Shown: in pieces, positions 16,702 to 26,126 of the stretch
Layout of the letters: the number at the start of each line of letters is the position of its first letter
Numbering within the stretch: the first letter of the stretch is position 1
Assembly: GCA_934149465.1 (NCBI GenBank)
Contig: CAKPEZ010000005.1
Location: 1 to 64,000 of the forward strand
From: an uncultured Bacilli bacterium
GTDB taxonomy: Bacteria; Bacillota_I; Bacilli_A; RF39; UBA660
Direction of reading: 5' to 3'
DNA: 64,000 nt
Translations under genes and position numbers: made by a program
The notes under the pieces: generated by a model
The model's database searches: none
What the model saw: only the letters and a program-made list of their open reading frames with translations
What the model was told of the DNA's origin: nothing

Positions 16702-18294
16702 ATGTTTTATTTTTTAATTACTCTAATACCTTATATAATGTATCTTATCTTAAAGTATCGTAGATCTTTCTATATGCTTCAGCAGAATTCTTATAATGTA
16801 AGTAATCGCTATGGAAAATGGATATTCAGAAATATTAAAAAAGTATTTTTAAATTATGATTTATTCTTTATTATTTTAATTATTTTATATCCTTATATAA
16901 ATCATAACTTTTATATGTTTTTTATGGCTATTTTCTATTTTGGATTATTCTATTTAGAACTTAAGAATATCAAGAAAGATCAAAATAAAAAGCCGTTTGC
17001 TATTACTAAAAGAATTAAACGTTTAACTATTACGACTTTATTACTTTTTGGAATAGTACTTCTTTTAATATTTATTAACTTTAACTTAGACAAAAACTTA
17101 TTAAGATATTATATTTATTTATTTGTATATTGTTATTTAGGATATTTTATTACTTATTTAGCTAATATTATTAATTATCCAGTTGAAAGAATGGTTTATT
17201 ATTATTATTATTATAAAGCTGTTAATAAGCTTAATAGCATGCCTAATTTAGTTAAGATTGGAATTACTGGTAGTTATGGCAAAACTACTAGTAAGAATAT
17301 CTTAAATACGATTTTAAATATTAAATTTAATTCGTTTGCTACTAAGAAAAGCTTAAATACTCCATATGGTCTTATGACTAGTATTAATAATGATTTAGAT
17401 AAATTTGATGATGTATTTATTGCTGAAATGGGAGCATGTAAGAAAAATGATATAAAAGAATTATGTGATTTAGTTCATCCACAATATGGAATAATTACTA
17501 AAATAGGACTTGCTCATTTAGAAACATTTAAAACTATTGAAAATACTATTAGTACTAAGTTTGAGTTAGTTGAAGCTTTACCTAGAAATGGGGTTGCTAT
17601 TTTAAATAAAGATGATCCTAATCAAAGGAAATATCATATTAAGAATAACTGCAAAGTAAAATGGATTGCGATTGATAATGATGCAGATATAAGAGCACTT
17701 AATATTAAACAAAGCAATAAAGGAATGAATTTTGATATCTTATTAGAGGGAAAAAATTATAATTTTGAAACTCCTTTATTAGGAAGAGCTAATATTTATA
17801 ATATTTTAGCAGGAATTTATCTTGGATATTATCTTGGTATAGAAATTAAGGACTTACAAATTGCAGTAAAGATGCTAAGACCGACAGAACATAGATTAGA
17901 ACTTAAAAAGATGGGTGATATTACTATTATTGATGATGCTTTTAATTCTAATCCGGAAGGATCTAAAATGGCTTTAGAAGTTCTTGATTTAATGGAAGGA
18001 ACTAAAGTAGTAGTAACTCCAGGAATGATTGAACTTGGGAAAGAAGAATATAATTTAAATAGAAACTTTGGAAAAGAGATAAGTAAAGTAGCAGATTATG
18101 TTATTTTAGTCGGCGAAAAACAAACTAAACCTATTTATGATGGCTTAATTTCAGCTAAATTTTCTAAAGATAAAATAATTGTAATTAATGATGTTAAAAA
18201 GTCTTTTTCTCTTATTAGAGATTTTAAAGAAAAAGATAAAGAGTTATATGCTTTACTTGAAAATGATTTACCTGATATATTTAATGAGAAGTAG
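16702..18294 (+). CDS. murF: MurF-type Mur ligase with N-terminal membrane domain
   Basis: MurF adds D-Ala-D-Ala to the UDP-MurNAc-tripeptide. The catalytic part starts at about residue 183 with the ATP-binding GITGSYGKTTSKN, followed by SLNTPYG, EMGACKKNDI, TKIGLAHLETF, NKDDPN, the PTEHRLELK hinge motif and DDAFNSNPEG typical of MurF. Before it lie about 155 residues with four or five transmembrane segments (about 1-18, 52-66, 68-87, 108-127, 133-153), not found in ordinary cytosolic MurF (about 450 residues). The enzyme is therefore probably membrane-tethered. It is followed 8 bp later by murE, so the two ligases are co-transcribed in reverse pathway order. A related Mur-ligase substrate cannot be excluded. 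Confidence 0.85.
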   Translation: MFYFLITLIPYIMYLILKYRRSFYMLQQNSYNVSNRYGKWIFRNIKKVFLNYDLFFIILIILYPYINHNFYMFFMAIFYFGLFYLELKNIKKDQNKKPFAITKRIKRLTITTLLLFGIVLLLIFINFNLDKNLLRYYIYLFVYCYLGYFITYLANIINYPVERMVYYYYYYKAVNKLNSMPNLVKIGITGSYGKTTSKNILNTILNIKFNSFATKKSLNTPYGLMTSINNDLDKFDDVFIAEMGACKKNDIKELCDLVHPQYGIITKIGLAHLETFKTIENTISTKFELVEALPRNGVAILNKDDPNQRKYHIKNNCKVKWIAIDNDADIRALNIKQSNKGMNFDILLEGKNYNFETPLLGRANIYNILAGIYLGYYLGIEIKDLQIAVKMLRPTEHRLELKKMGDITIIDDAFNSNPEGSKMALEVLDLMEGTKVVVTPGMIELGKEEYNLNRNFGKEISKVADYVILVGEKQTKPIYDGLISAKFSKDKIIVINDVKKSFSLIRDFKEKDKELYALLENDLPDIFNEK

Positions 18295-18302
18295 GAGGAT
18301 TT

Positions 18303-19670
18303 ATGATTAGAACGGATTCGAGATTAGTTACTAAAGGTGATACTTTTATTGCTTTAAGAGGCCTTGGTAGTGATGGACATTCTTATATAGAAAGCGCGAT
18401 TAAAAATGGAGCAGATAAAATTATTTGCGAAGAAGGGAATTATTCTGTTTCAACTATAATAGTTCCTGATACTAGGAAGTATTTAGCTTCTTATCTAAAA
18501 GATAAAGATAAAACTATATTAGAAGGAATAACTTTTATTGGAATAACTGGTACTAATGGAAAAACTACTTCTGCTTATTTAACTTCTCAAATATTAAATA
18601 AATTAGGTTCTTTCTCTGCTTACATAGGTACTATTGGATTTTATATAAATAATAAATTAGTAAGAGAGCTAAATAATACTACTCCTGATTTAATAGAATT
18701 ATATGAAATGTTTGAAGAAGCCGCAAATCAAAAAGTTAAAAATATTGTTATGGAAGTTAGTAGTCATGCTATTGAACTTGGAAGAATTCTTGGAATAAAG
18801 TTTGACATAGTAGCATTTACTAACTTAACTCAAGATCATTTAGATTTTCATAAAACTATGGAAAACTATATGAATGCTAAAATAAAACTTTTTAGAGAAG
18901 ATTATTTAAAAGATGGAGGATATGCTGTTATTAATAGTGATGATCCCCATTATCAAAATTTTATGTTAGCAAAAAATAATAACGTAACGTATGGCTTTAA
19001 AGAAAATGCTGATTATAGGGTAGTTAAATATGAATTATTTTTAGATAAAAGTAAAATAGTTTTAAATGATGATTATCATATTACACTACCAATACCAGGA
19101 AAATATAATATTTATAATTACTTATTATCTTTAATAATATCTTTAAAAGTGGGTTATTCTTTAGATGAGATAATAAAAATAACTTCTTCTTTAGTAGCGC
19201 CTCCTGGTAGATTTGAAGTAGTAAAATATAAAACTAATACTATTGTTATAGATTATGCTCATACGCCAGATGGTGTATTAAATATTATTAAATCTGCTTT
19301 AGAATATAAAAAGGGTAAAATTATTACTATTATTGGTTGTGGTGGAGATCGTGATAAAACTAAAAGACCTATAATGGGTTCAATAGCATCATCAAATTCA
19401 GATTATACAATCTTTACTGATGATAATCCTAGAACCGAAGACGAAAAAGAAATAATGAAAGATATTCTAGAAGGTGTAACTAATAAAAATTATGAAGTTA
19501 TTTATGATAGAATAGGCGCTATTCATAAAGGAATTGACTTGCTTAAAGAAAATGATATTCTATTAATACTAGGAAAAGGCCATGAAAATTATCAAATTAT
19601 TGGTACAGTTAAACATCATTTAGACGATAAAGAGGAAGTAGTAAATTACTTAAAAGAAAAATATGAATAA
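18303..19670 (+). CDS. murE: UDP-N-acetylmuramoyl-L-alanyl-D-glutamate--2,6-diaminopimelate ligase MurE
   Basis: MurE adds the third residue of the stem peptide. The protein (455 residues) has TDSRLVTKGDTFIAL at its very start, the ATP-binding GITGTNGKTTSAY, NTTPD, EVSSHAIELGR, FTNLTQDHLDFH with the carbamoylated-Lys region MNAKIKLF, DYAHTPDG, and TDDNPRTED. The DNPR motif is the signature for meso-diaminopimelate rather than L-lysine. The N-terminus is about 20 residues shorter than usual. The RBS AGGAGG overlaps the murF stop. Its 3' end overlaps a small ORF leading into fic. Confidence 0.95.
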   Translation: MIRTDSRLVTKGDTFIALRGLGSDGHSYIESAIKNGADKIICEEGNYSVSTIIVPDTRKYLASYLKDKDKTILEGITFIGITGTNGKTTSAYLTSQILNKLGSFSAYIGTIGFYINNKLVRELNNTTPDLIELYEMFEEAANQKVKNIVMEVSSHAIELGRILGIKFDIVAFTNLTQDHLDFHKTMENYMNAKIKLFREDYLKDGGYAVINSDDPHYQNFMLAKNNNVTYGFKENADYRVVKYELFLDKSKIVLNDDYHITLPIPGKYNIYNYLLSLIISLKVGYSLDEIIKITSSLVAPPGRFEVVKYKTNTIVIDYAHTPDGVLNIIKSALEYKKGKIITIIGCGGDRDKTKRPIMGSIASSNSDYTIFTDDNPRTEDEKEIMKDILEGVTNKNYEVIYDRIGAIHKGIDLLKENDILLILGKGHENYQIIGTVKHHLDDKEEVVNYLKEKYE

Positions 19671-19833
19671 TAATATAAATATCAAAGAAGAATTATTAAT
19701 TAGGAAGGCTATTTTACAAGCTCTTTCTAATTTGTCGTTTGAAGAAATTATTCCAACAAAGGAAGAAGTAGATGATGTAACTAAGAAAATTAGGAGGAAA
19801 ATAAGAAAAGAAGGTGTGAGAAATGGAAGATAG
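19663..19833 (+). CDS. Small protein upstream of Fic, candidate VbhA-like antitoxin
   Basis: A 56-residue, highly charged helical protein overlapping murE by 8 bp and the Fic gene by 11 bp. Small overlapping genes directly before fic are typical of class I Fic antitoxins (VbhA, YhfG), which block the ATP site with an inhibitory helix carrying (S/T)xxxE(G/N). Here the best-aligned segment is NLSFEE followed by IIPTKEE, so the Ser/Thr and Gly/Asn positions deviate. The RBS is weak, so translation may depend on coupling to murE. Function is inferred from position and size. Confidence 0.5.
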   Translation: MNNNINIKEELLIRKAILQALSNLSFEEIIPTKEEVDDVTKKIRRKIRKEGVRNGR

Positions 19834-20455
19834 ATGGAATGACTATTTAGATAGTGAAAATGCTATTTTAAAAAACAAACTTGGTTTTTCTGGAGAAAAA
19901 GATAGAGATTCTCTTTCTAAGGCGGAAAGAAAAATTAGTTTAGAAAAATTATCTTTACTTTATTTAAATCCTATTGATGGTGCTTTGGATGCTGAACACT
20001 TAAAGAAGATTCATCGTTTTATATTTGAAGATATATATCCTTTTGCTGGTGAGTACCGTGAAGTTGATATAGAAAAAAATCACTTTTCTTTTAGAAGTTA
20101 CAAAACGATAGAGCCAAGACTAGAAGCTACTTTAAAATTAATGCAAGATGAAATAAAGAATGTTCATAGCGTTTTTGGATATGCATACTTTTTAGCGGGA
20201 TATTATAATGAATTAATTATAATTCATCCTTTTAGAGAAGGTAATGGTAGGAGTATTCGAGAATTTTTTCGAGAGTTTGTTTTAAAGATGAATGATAAAA
20301 CAGATTTTGAAGATGTTGAACTTGATTTTACTAAAATGAACAAAGAACGTTTATTACTTGGAACTACAGATCGTTATTTATATCCTGGCTATTTAGAGAT
20401 GGAATTTACAAATGGGTTAGTTCCTGTTACTAAGAAAGACATTAAGAAATTATAG
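19823..20455 (+). CDS. fic: Fic/DOC family protein (probable AMP-transferase)
   Basis: Fic proteins transfer AMP or other nucleotide moieties to hydroxyl side chains of targets. The 210-residue protein has the core motif HPFREGNGRS (residues about 134-143) matching HxFx(D/E)GNGRxxR, with the catalytic His, and the preceding flap region with FAGEYREVDI and HFSFRSY. There is no internal inhibitory helix at either end, so it is not obviously class II or III; a separate antitoxin is expected and the overlapping small ORF is the candidate. GTGTGAG just upstream is a weak RBS. It lies between murE and the S10 operon and ends in a terminator. Confidence 0.88.
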   Translation: MEDRWNDYLDSENAILKNKLGFSGEKDRDSLSKAERKISLEKLSLLYLNPIDGALDAEHLKKIHRFIFEDIYPFAGEYREVDIEKNHFSFRSYKTIEPRLEATLKLMQDEIKNVHSVFGYAYFLAGYYNELIIIHPFREGNGRSIREFFREFVLKMNDKTDFEDVELDFTKMNKERLLLGTTDRYLYPGYLEMEFTNGLVPVTKKDIKKL

Positions 20456-20467
20456 TCTTTCTTTTTT
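20432..20467 (+). terminator. Terminator after fic
   Basis: AAGAAAGAC (20432-20440) pairs with GTCTTTCTT (20455-20463) around a 14-base loop, followed by T6. It overlaps the 3' end of fic. Confidence 0.85.
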
Positions 20468-20512
20468 ATAAAAATATTTATGTTAAAAAAAGAAAAAAAT
20501 GTATAAATATAC

Positions 20513-20541
20513 TTGCAATTAATAGAATTATCTAGTATAAT
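20513..20541 (+). promoter_or_regulatory. Main promoter of the S10-spc-alpha operon
   Basis: TTGCAA (20513-20518) and TATAAT (20536-20541) with exactly 17 bp between them. The predicted transcript starts near 20548. Confidence 0.88.
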
Positions 20542-20547
20542 TAGCTT

Positions 20548-20660
20548 TGTGTGGCATGCTTAGATGTGCAAGGTTGTCGATACGCCAGGTTAAGTTGAAC
20601 TTTCATAACAAGGTGTAACCGGGTTATTTGCACGGAGCAAGTCTATACTAGATATAGGCG
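20548..20660 (+). promoter_or_regulatory. Structured 5' leader of the S10 operon
   Basis: The leader is GC-richer than its surroundings and folds into nested helices. GTGCAA (20566-20571) pairs with TTGCAC (20628-20633). TACGCC (20581-20586) pairs with GGTGTA (20612-20617). GTTA (20589-20592) pairs with TAAC (20606-20609) with AAGT/ACTT inside. CTATA/TATAG flank TCTAG-like sequence just before the RBS. It is a likely site of autogenous control by a ribosomal protein, such as L4, but the ligand is not evident from sequence. Confidence 0.6.
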
Positions 20661-20676
20661 AAGGGAGGACAATGAA

Positions 20677-20985
20677 ATGTCAAAAAATACAGTACGTATC
20701 AGATTAAAAGCGTATGAACATCGTGTTTTGGATAAGGCAGCTTCAAAAATTGTCGAAACTGTAAAGAGGACAGGCGGAGAAGTTAGTGGTCCAGTACCAT
20801 TACCAACTGAAATTCAAAAATATACAATTTTAAGAGCAGTTCATAAATATAAAGATTCACGTGAACAATATGAAATGCGTACACATAAAAGATTAATTGA
20901 TATCAACAATCCTAGTAAAGAAACAATTGATGCTTTAAGTCATTTAGATTTACCTAGTGGTGTTGAAATAGAAATTAAATTATAG
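20677..20985 (+). CDS. rpsJ: 30S ribosomal protein S10
   Basis: First gene of the super-operon; S10 sits in the 30S head and is also NusE in antitermination complexes. The 102-residue protein has [15 protein letters not shown] at the start, the GPVPLPT loop, and [10 protein letters not shown] near residue 70, all family-conserved. An AAGGGAGGA RBS precedes the ATG. Length is normal. Confidence 0.97.
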   Translation: MSKNTVRIRLKAYEHRVLDKAASKIVETVKRTGGEVSGPVPLPTEIQKYTILRAVHKYKDSREQYEMRTHKRLIDINNPSKETIDALSHLDLPSGVEIEIKL

Positions 20986-20994
20986 GAGGAAAAT

Positions 20995-21693
20995 ATGAAA
21001 GGAATCTTAGGTCGTAAGATTGGTATGACTAGTGTCTTTAATAAAAAAGGAAAATTAATTCCTGTTACAGTTATTGAAGTTACACCAAATGTTGTATCAC
21101 AAGTTAAGACAAAGGAAACAGACGGTTATGATGCAATTCAACTTGCTTTCGGTGATAAGAGAGAAAAGCTTGCTAATAAACCAGAAACAGGTCATTTAAA
21201 GAAAGCTAATACTTCACCTAAGCGCTTCTTAAAAGAACTTAGAGGTGTGTTAGCTACTGATTATAGCCTTGGACAAGAAATTAAGGCTGATATTTTTACT
21301 GAAGGAGAAATGGTTGATGTAACCGGAACTTCTAAAGGTAAAGGAACACAAGGGGTTATAAAACGTTATAATCAAACTCGTGGACCAATGGGACATGGTA
21401 GCCAATACCATCGTGGTGTAGGTTCTCTAGGAACAATGTTACCAATGCGTGTTCTTCCAGGTAAGAAGATGCCAGGACGTATGGGTAATGAAAAAGTTAC
21501 TGTTCAAAATCTTGAAGTTATTTCAATTGATTTAGAAAACAATGTTATCTTAATTAAAGGAAATGTTCCAGGACCTAAAAATTCATTAGTTGTTATTAAA
21601 ACTTCAGTAAAAAATCCTAATGTCGTTAATGACAAGGAAGATTTACTAACTTATGTAGCAAGTGCTAATGAAGAAGTATCATCACAAGAATAA
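20995..21693 (+). CDS. rplC: 50S ribosomal protein L3
   Basis: L3 initiates 50S assembly and reaches the peptidyl-transferase centre. It starts [14 protein letters not shown] and contains the conserved [12 protein letters not shown] and [10 protein letters not shown] loops. At 232 residues it is about 20 longer than many L3 proteins through an acidic/serine tail (ANEEVSSQE). AGGAGG RBS, 9 bp after rpsJ. Confidence 0.97.
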   Translation: MKGILGRKIGMTSVFNKKGKLIPVTVIEVTPNVVSQVKTKETDGYDAIQLAFGDKREKLANKPETGHLKKANTSPKRFLKELRGVLATDYSLGQEIKADIFTEGEMVDVTGTSKGKGTQGVIKRYNQTRGPMGHGSQYHRGVGSLGTMLPMRVLPGKKMPGRMGNEKVTVQNLEVISIDLENNVILIKGNVPGPKNSLVVIKTSVKNPNVVNDKEDLLTYVASANEEVSSQE

Positions 21694-21742
21694 TTTAAAA
21701 TTATATTATTAAAAAAGTTTGTGATGAAAGGAGGAAACTAAG

Positions 21743-22375
21743 ATGTCTAAAATAGAGATCATTAATGTAAATGGTGAAAAAGTAAAGAATATTAATTTAA
21801 AAGATAACGTTTTTATAAAAGAACCTAATGATGCAGTATTACATAATGCTATTATACTTGCACAAGCATCATTAAGACAAGGTACTCACGCTACAAAAAC
21901 TAGAAGTGAAGTATCAGGCGGTGGCCGTAAACCTTGGAAGCAAAAAGGAACTGGTAATGCTCGTCAAGGTAGTATAAGAGCTACTCAGTGGAGAGGCGGA
22001 GGAATTGTTTTCGGACCACAACCTCGTGACTACTCTAAGAAAATGAATAAAAAGGAAAGAAAGTTAGCATTAAAATCTGCTCTTGCATATAAGGCAATTA
22101 ATAAAGAAATAGTAGTAGTTGATAAAATTGCTATCGAAAATGCTAAAACTAAAGAAATGGCTAATATCTTAGCTAAATTAAATATTGCTGATAAAAAGGT
22201 ATTAGTTGTTATTGAAACAATAGATGAAAAGTTATATTTAGCAGCACGTAATATTGCAAATATCAAAGTAGTTCTTCCTAGTGAAGTTAATACATTAGAT
22301 GTTATGACTGCTGATGTAATGTTATTTGAGGAAAAAGCCTTAGAAAAGGTTGAGGAGGTGCTTGGTAATGAGTAA
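21743..22375 (+). CDS. rplD: 50S ribosomal protein L4
   Basis: L4 contacts 23S rRNA domain I and lines the exit tunnel; in other bacteria it can regulate its own operon. The 210-residue protein has the tunnel-loop stretch TRSEVSGGGRKPWKQKGTG and GSIRATQWRGGG, followed by DYSKKMNKKERK. AAGGAGGA RBS. It overlaps rplW by 8 bp. If the leader upstream of rpsJ is autogenous, L4 is the first candidate ligand (inference). Confidence 0.97.
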   Translation: MSKIEIINVNGEKVKNINLKDNVFIKEPNDAVLHNAIILAQASLRQGTHATKTRSEVSGGGRKPWKQKGTGNARQGSIRATQWRGGGIVFGPQPRDYSKKMNKKERKLALKSALAYKAINKEIVVVDKIAIENAKTKEMANILAKLNIADKKVLVVIETIDEKLYLAARNIANIKVVLPSEVNTLDVMTADVMLFEEKALEKVEEVLGNE

Positions 22376-22646
22376 TTATCATGATATTATAATCGCCCCT
22401 ATTATTACAGAAAAAAGCGCTAGTTTAGAACAAAAAGGAACTTATGTTTTTAAAGTAGCTAATAAAGCTAATAAAACTGAAATTAAACAAGCTATTGAAA
22501 AGATATTTGGTGTTAAAGTTGTAAATGTTACTACATTAAATGTTCATCCTAAGAAAAAAAGAGTTGGACGTTATACTGGTATGTCAAATAAATATAAGAA
22601 AGCTTACGTTAAGTTAGCTGAAGGAAATACTATTAATATAGACTAG
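22368..22646 (+). CDS. rplW: 50S ribosomal protein L23
   Basis: L23 borders the polypeptide exit and is the docking point for trigger factor and SRP. From the ATG at 22368 it is 92 residues, with IIAPIITEKS at the N-terminus and the loop VNPKKKR-like segment VHPKKKRVGR. GAGGAGGTG lies 8 bp before this ATG, so the upstream in-frame starts at 22350 are rejected. Confidence 0.96.
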   Translation: MSNYHDIIIAPIITEKSASLEQKGTYVFKVANKANKTEIKQAIEKIFGVKVVNVTTLNVHPKKKRVGRYTGMSNKYKKAYVKLAEGNTINID

Positions 22647-22664
22647 TATAAGGAGGATTAGAAG

Positions 22665-23498
22665 ATGGCCATAAAAATATATAAAGCTATTACTAATGGA
22701 ACTCGTGGAAAAAGTACTCTTGTTAATGAAACTATTACCAAGACTACTCCAGAAAAGAGTTTAGTAGTAATTAAGAAAAAAACAAACGGACGTAATAATC
22801 AAGGCAAAATTACGGTAAGACATCGTTCTGGTGGCGTAAAGAGAAAATATCGTTTAATTGACTTCAAAAGAGTTAAAGATGGTGTTCCTGCTATTGTAAA
22901 AAGCATTGAATATGATCCAAATAGATCAGCTAATATTGCTTTAATTAGCTACAAAGATGGTGTAAAAGCTTATATTATTGCTCCAAAAGATTTAAAAGTT
23001 GGAGATATTGTTGAAAGTGGAGAAAACATTGATATTAAATTAGGAAATGTTCTTCCTATTATGAATATTCCTGTTGGTACTGTCATTCACAATATCGAAT
23101 TAAAACCTGGTAAAGGTGGACAATTAGCACGTTCTGCTGGTAGTTCAGCACAAATTTTAGGACGTGAAGGAAAATATGTACTAATAAGATTAAATAGTGG
23201 TGAAACAAGAAAGATTTTAGGTACTTGTCGTGCTACTATTGGTGTTGTTGGTAATGAAGATTATGAATTAGTAAGTTTAGGTAAAGCTGGTCGTACTCGT
23301 CATATGGGTATAAGACCAACAGTTCGTGGTAGTGTTATGAACCCTAACGATCACCCACATGGTGGTGGAGAAGGTCGTGCACCTATTGGACGTTCTGGCC
23401 CAATGACTCCTTGGGGTAAACCTGCACTTGGATTAAAGACAAGAAAAAATAAAAAAGCTTCAGATAAATTAATTGTTACTCGTCGTAAGAAGAAATAA
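22665..23498 (+). CDS. rplB: 50S ribosomal protein L2
   Basis: L2 is needed for subunit association and peptidyl-transferase function. The 277-residue protein has [16 protein letters not shown] in the N-terminal third and the C-terminal signature [20 protein letters not shown], including the functionally important His. RBS AAGGAGGA. Length and motifs are standard. Confidence 0.98.
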   Translation: MAIKIYKAITNGTRGKSTLVNETITKTTPEKSLVVIKKKTNGRNNQGKITVRHRSGGVKRKYRLIDFKRVKDGVPAIVKSIEYDPNRSANIALISYKDGVKAYIIAPKDLKVGDIVESGENIDIKLGNVLPIMNIPVGTVIHNIELKPGKGGQLARSAGSSAQILGREGKYVLIRLNSGETRKILGTCRATIGVVGNEDYELVSLGKAGRTRHMGIRPTVRGSVMNPNDHPHGGGEGRAPIGRSGPMTPWGKPALGLKTRKNKKASDKLIVTRRKKK

Positions 23499-23515
23499 AG
23501 AAAGGATGATTTAAA

Positions 23516-23785
23516 ATGGCAAGAAGTTTAAAAAAAGGACCTTATGTCTTTGATAGATTATTAAAAAAAGTACAAGAATTAAATGCTTCTTCTAAAAAAG
23601 AAGTTATAAAAACTTGGTCTCGTCGTTCAACAATTTATCCTGATTTTATCGGACACACATTTGCGGTTCATAATGGAAAAGAATTTATTCCTGTTTATGT
23701 AACTGAAGATATGGTTGGACATAAACTAGGTGAATTTGCATTAACTCGTAAATTTGGTGGACACGGCGAAAACAAAGTTAAATAG
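23516..23785 (+). CDS. rpsS: 30S ribosomal protein S19
   Basis: S19 lies in the 30S head near the A site. The 89-residue protein starts ARSLKKGP and has [21 protein letters not shown] and [16 protein letters not shown], all conserved. AAAGGATG-type RBS, 17 bp after rplB. Confidence 0.97.
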   Translation: MARSLKKGPYVFDRLLKKVQELNASSKKEVIKTWSRRSTIYPDFIGHTFAVHNGKEFIPVYVTEDMVGHKLGEFALTRKFGGHGENKVK

Positions 23786-23815
23786 TTTGAATACTTCAAG
23801 GAAGGAGAGTAAAAA

Positions 23816-24154
23816 ATGGAAGCAAAAGCAATCCTAAAGATGGAAAGAATTGCTCCTAGAAAAGCACGCCTTGTAATCGATTTAATTCGAGGAAAAGATG
23901 TTGCTTTAGCTAAAGCAATTTTAAATAATCAAACTCAAAAAGCAGCATTTATTATTAATAAAGTTTTAGATTCAGCTGTGGCAAATGCTGTTAATAATTT
24001 AAAATTAGATGAAAAGAAATTATATGTAAAAGAGTGCTACGTTAATGAAGGCCAAGTTATGAAGAGAGTTATGTTTGATTCTCGTGGTCATGTAGGACGT
24101 AAAGATAAGAAAACTAGTCACATTACAATAGTAGTTAGTGATGAACGTAAGTAA
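23816..24154 (+). CDS. rplV: 50S ribosomal protein L22
   Basis: L22 spans the 50S and its beta hairpin lines the exit tunnel (macrolide contact). The 112-residue protein has RIAPRKARLVIDLIRGK and the hairpin GQVMKRVMFDSRGHVGRKDKK-type region near residues 80-100, ending in SHITIVVSD. AAGGAGAG RBS. Confidence 0.96.
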   Translation: MEAKAILKMERIAPRKARLVIDLIRGKDVALAKAILNNQTQKAAFIINKVLDSAVANAVNNLKLDEKKLYVKECYVNEGQVMKRVMFDSRGHVGRKDKKTSHITIVVSDERK

Positions 24155-24168
24155 AGGAGGAAAGTACT

Positions 24169-24843
24169 TTGGGACAAAAAGTTAGTCCAGTAGGACTTAG
24201 AATTGGAATTAACAAAGACTGGGAATCTAAGTGGTATGCTAAAAGCAATAATTTTCCTAAATATTTATTAAATGATAATAAGATTCGTAAGTATTTGTTA
24301 AAAAAATATAAAAATGCTGGAATTTCTTCTATTGTTATTGAAAGAAATAAAAAGAGAACTGAAATTTTTATTCATGCATCACGTGTTGGCTTAATTATCG
24401 GTCAAAATGGTGCAGAAATTGAAGAAACAAAGAAAGAAATTAGTAAATTAGTAAAAGAAGAAAATATACAAATTACCATAGTTGAAGTAAAAAATCCTGA
24501 TCTAGTTGCTCAATTAGTTGCAGATAATATTGCACATCAAATTGAAAACAGAGCATCATTTAGAGTAGTACAAAAGAAAGCTATTAGAAACGCTATGAAA
24601 GCTGGTGCTAAAGGAATTAAGACTTTAGTATCTGGTCGTCTTGGCGGTGCTGAGATTGCTCGTGGTGAAGGTTATTCAGAAGGAACTATCCCTCTACATA
24701 CTTTAAGAGCCGATATCGATTATGCTACTAGTGAAGCTGATACTACTTATGGTAAGATTGGTGTAAAAGTATGGATTTACAAAGGTGAAATCCTAGATGG
24801 AAAGAAGGAGGAAGAAAAAAATGCTAACTCCAAAAAGAACTAA
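24169..24843 (+). CDS. rpsC: 30S ribosomal protein S3
   Basis: S3 forms part of the mRNA entry and helicase centre. The 224-residue protein begins [13 protein letters not shown], contains the KH motif [13 protein letters not shown], and the C-terminal [13 protein letters not shown]. The start codon is TTG at 24169, 8 bp after an AAAGGAGG RBS; the family always starts M-G-Q-K, so no other start fits. The 3' end overlaps rplP by 23 bp. Confidence 0.96.
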   Translation: MGQKVSPVGLRIGINKDWESKWYAKSNNFPKYLLNDNKIRKYLLKKYKNAGISSIVIERNKKRTEIFIHASRVGLIIGQNGAEIEETKKEISKLVKEENIQITIVEVKNPDLVAQLVADNIAHQIENRASFRVVQKKAIRNAMKAGAKGIKTLVSGRLGGAEIARGEGYSEGTIPLHTLRADIDYATSEADTTYGKIGVKVWIYKGEILDGKKEEEKNANSKKN

Positions 24844-25249
24844 ATATCGTAAACCATTTAGAATTAAATATGATGGTAAAGCTAAAGGTAATACTGAATT
24901 ACATTTTGGTGATTATGGATTAATGGCAAAAGAAGGAGCTTGGATTACTGATAAGCAAATTGAAGCTGCTCGTGTTGCTATGACAAGATATATGAAACGT
25001 GGTGGTAAAGTTTGGGTTAACATTTTCCCTCATTTATCACTTACTAAAAAACCTCTTGAAACTCGTCAAGGTAAAGGTAAAGGTAATCCAGAAGTTTGGG
25101 TTGCAGTAGTAAAAGAAGGAAAGATTATGTTTGAAGTTGGAGAAGTTACTGAAGATGTTGCTCGTGAAGCTTTAAGACTTGCTATGCATAAACTTCCTGT
25201 AAAATGTAAATTTGTAAAAAAAGATGGTGGTGTCGCAAATGAAAATTAA
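24821..25249 (+). CDS. rplP: 50S ribosomal protein L16
   Basis: L16 organises the A-site tRNA region of the 50S. From 24821 it is 142 residues, beginning [14 protein letters not shown], with [18 protein letters not shown] and the conserved [14 protein letters not shown]. The AAGGAGG at 24805 lies 9 bp upstream of the ATG, ruling out the longer start at 24797. Confidence 0.97.
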   Translation: MLTPKRTKYRKPFRIKYDGKAKGNTELHFGDYGLMAKEGAWITDKQIEAARVAMTRYMKRGGKVWVNIFPHLSLTKKPLETRQGKGKGNPEVWVAVVKEGKIMFEVGEVTEDVAREALRLAMHKLPVKCKFVKKDGGVANEN

Positions 25250-25463
25250 TGAAATAAGAAAATTAACCACAGAAGAAATTGTTAAGAAAATCGATGAAAC
25301 AAAGAAAGAGTTACTTAATCTTCGCTTTAAGCAAGCTACTGGTTCTATCGAAAAACCTACGGTTATTAGAGATTTAAGACACACTGTAGCAAGATTAAAA
25401 ACTGTTTTAAGAGAACGTGAAATTGGTATTGAAGGAGGAGATCCTAATGCTAGAACAAAGTAA
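25239..25463 (+). CDS. rpmC: 50S ribosomal protein L29
   Basis: L29 is a two-helix protein beside the tunnel exit. From the ATG at 25239 it is 74 residues, starting [14 protein letters not shown] and containing [20 protein letters not shown], the usual signature. It overlaps rplP by 11 bp and rpsQ by 17 bp, so coupling is tight. Confidence 0.95.
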   Translation: MKINEIRKLTTEEIVKKIDETKKELLNLRFKQATGSIEKPTVIRDLRHTVARLKTVLREREIGIEGGDPNARTK

Positions 25464-25707
25464 GCGTGAAATTATTGGCGTTGTTGTAAGTGATAAAGCT
25501 GATAAAACAATTACCGTTAAAGTAGAAACTTATAAAACTGACCCATTATATAAAAAACGTATTAAATATTCAAAAAAGTATTCAGCTCATGATGAAAAGA
25601 ATGAAGCTAAAGTTGGCGATAAGGTTTTATTAGAAATGACTAGACCTTTATCTAAAACTAAGAGATATCGTTTAGTAAAAGTTATCGAAAAAGCTGTTAT
25701 ACTATAA
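25447..25707 (+). CDS. rpsQ: 30S ribosomal protein S17
   Basis: S17 is an OB-fold protein of the 30S body. From 25447 it is 86 residues, with [21 protein letters not shown] and the C-terminal [19 protein letters not shown] at 25434-25439 gives the correct spacing to this ATG; the start at 25417 lies inside rpmC and is rejected. Confidence 0.95.
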   Translation: MLEQSKREIIGVVVSDKADKTITVKVETYKTDPLYKKRIKYSKKYSAHDEKNEAKVGDKVLLEMTRPLSKTKRYRLVKVIEKAVIL

Positions 25708-25734
25708 CTCTAAATTGATAAAGGAGGAGAATTT

Positions 25735-26103
25735 ATGGTTCAACAAGAAAGCCGTTTAAAAGTGGCTGATAATTCTGGTGCTCGTGAACTATTAGTTATT
25801 AGAGTACTAGGTGGAAGTAAAGTAAAAACAGGTAATATTGGCGATATAGTTGTTGGTACTGTTAAAAAGGCTACTCCTAATGGTAACATCAAAGCTGGAA
25901 AAGTAGTAAAAGCTGTTATTGTTAGAAGTAAATTTGGCGTAAGAAGAGAAGACGGAAGTTATATTAAATTCGATGATAATGCATGTGTATTAATTAAAGA
26001 TGATAAAACTCCTGTTGGAACTCGTGTTTTAGGTCCAGTAGCTCGTGAATTAAGAGATAAAGACTTTATGAAGATTATAAGTCTTGCTAAAGATGTGCTA
26101 TAA
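25735..26103 (+). CDS. rplN: 50S ribosomal protein L14
   Basis: L14 lies at the intersubunit face. The 122-residue protein has [18 protein letters not shown] and the signature [27 protein letters not shown] stretch in the middle, ending [23 protein letters not shown]. Confidence 0.97.
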   Translation: MVQQESRLKVADNSGARELLVIRVLGGSKVKTGNIGDIVVGTVKKATPNGNIKAGKVVKAVIVRSKFGVRREDGSYIKFDDNACVLIKDDKTPVGTRVLGPVARELRDKDFMKIISLAKDVL

Positions 26104-26126
26104 AGCCTGTTAGGGAGGAAATAAAC

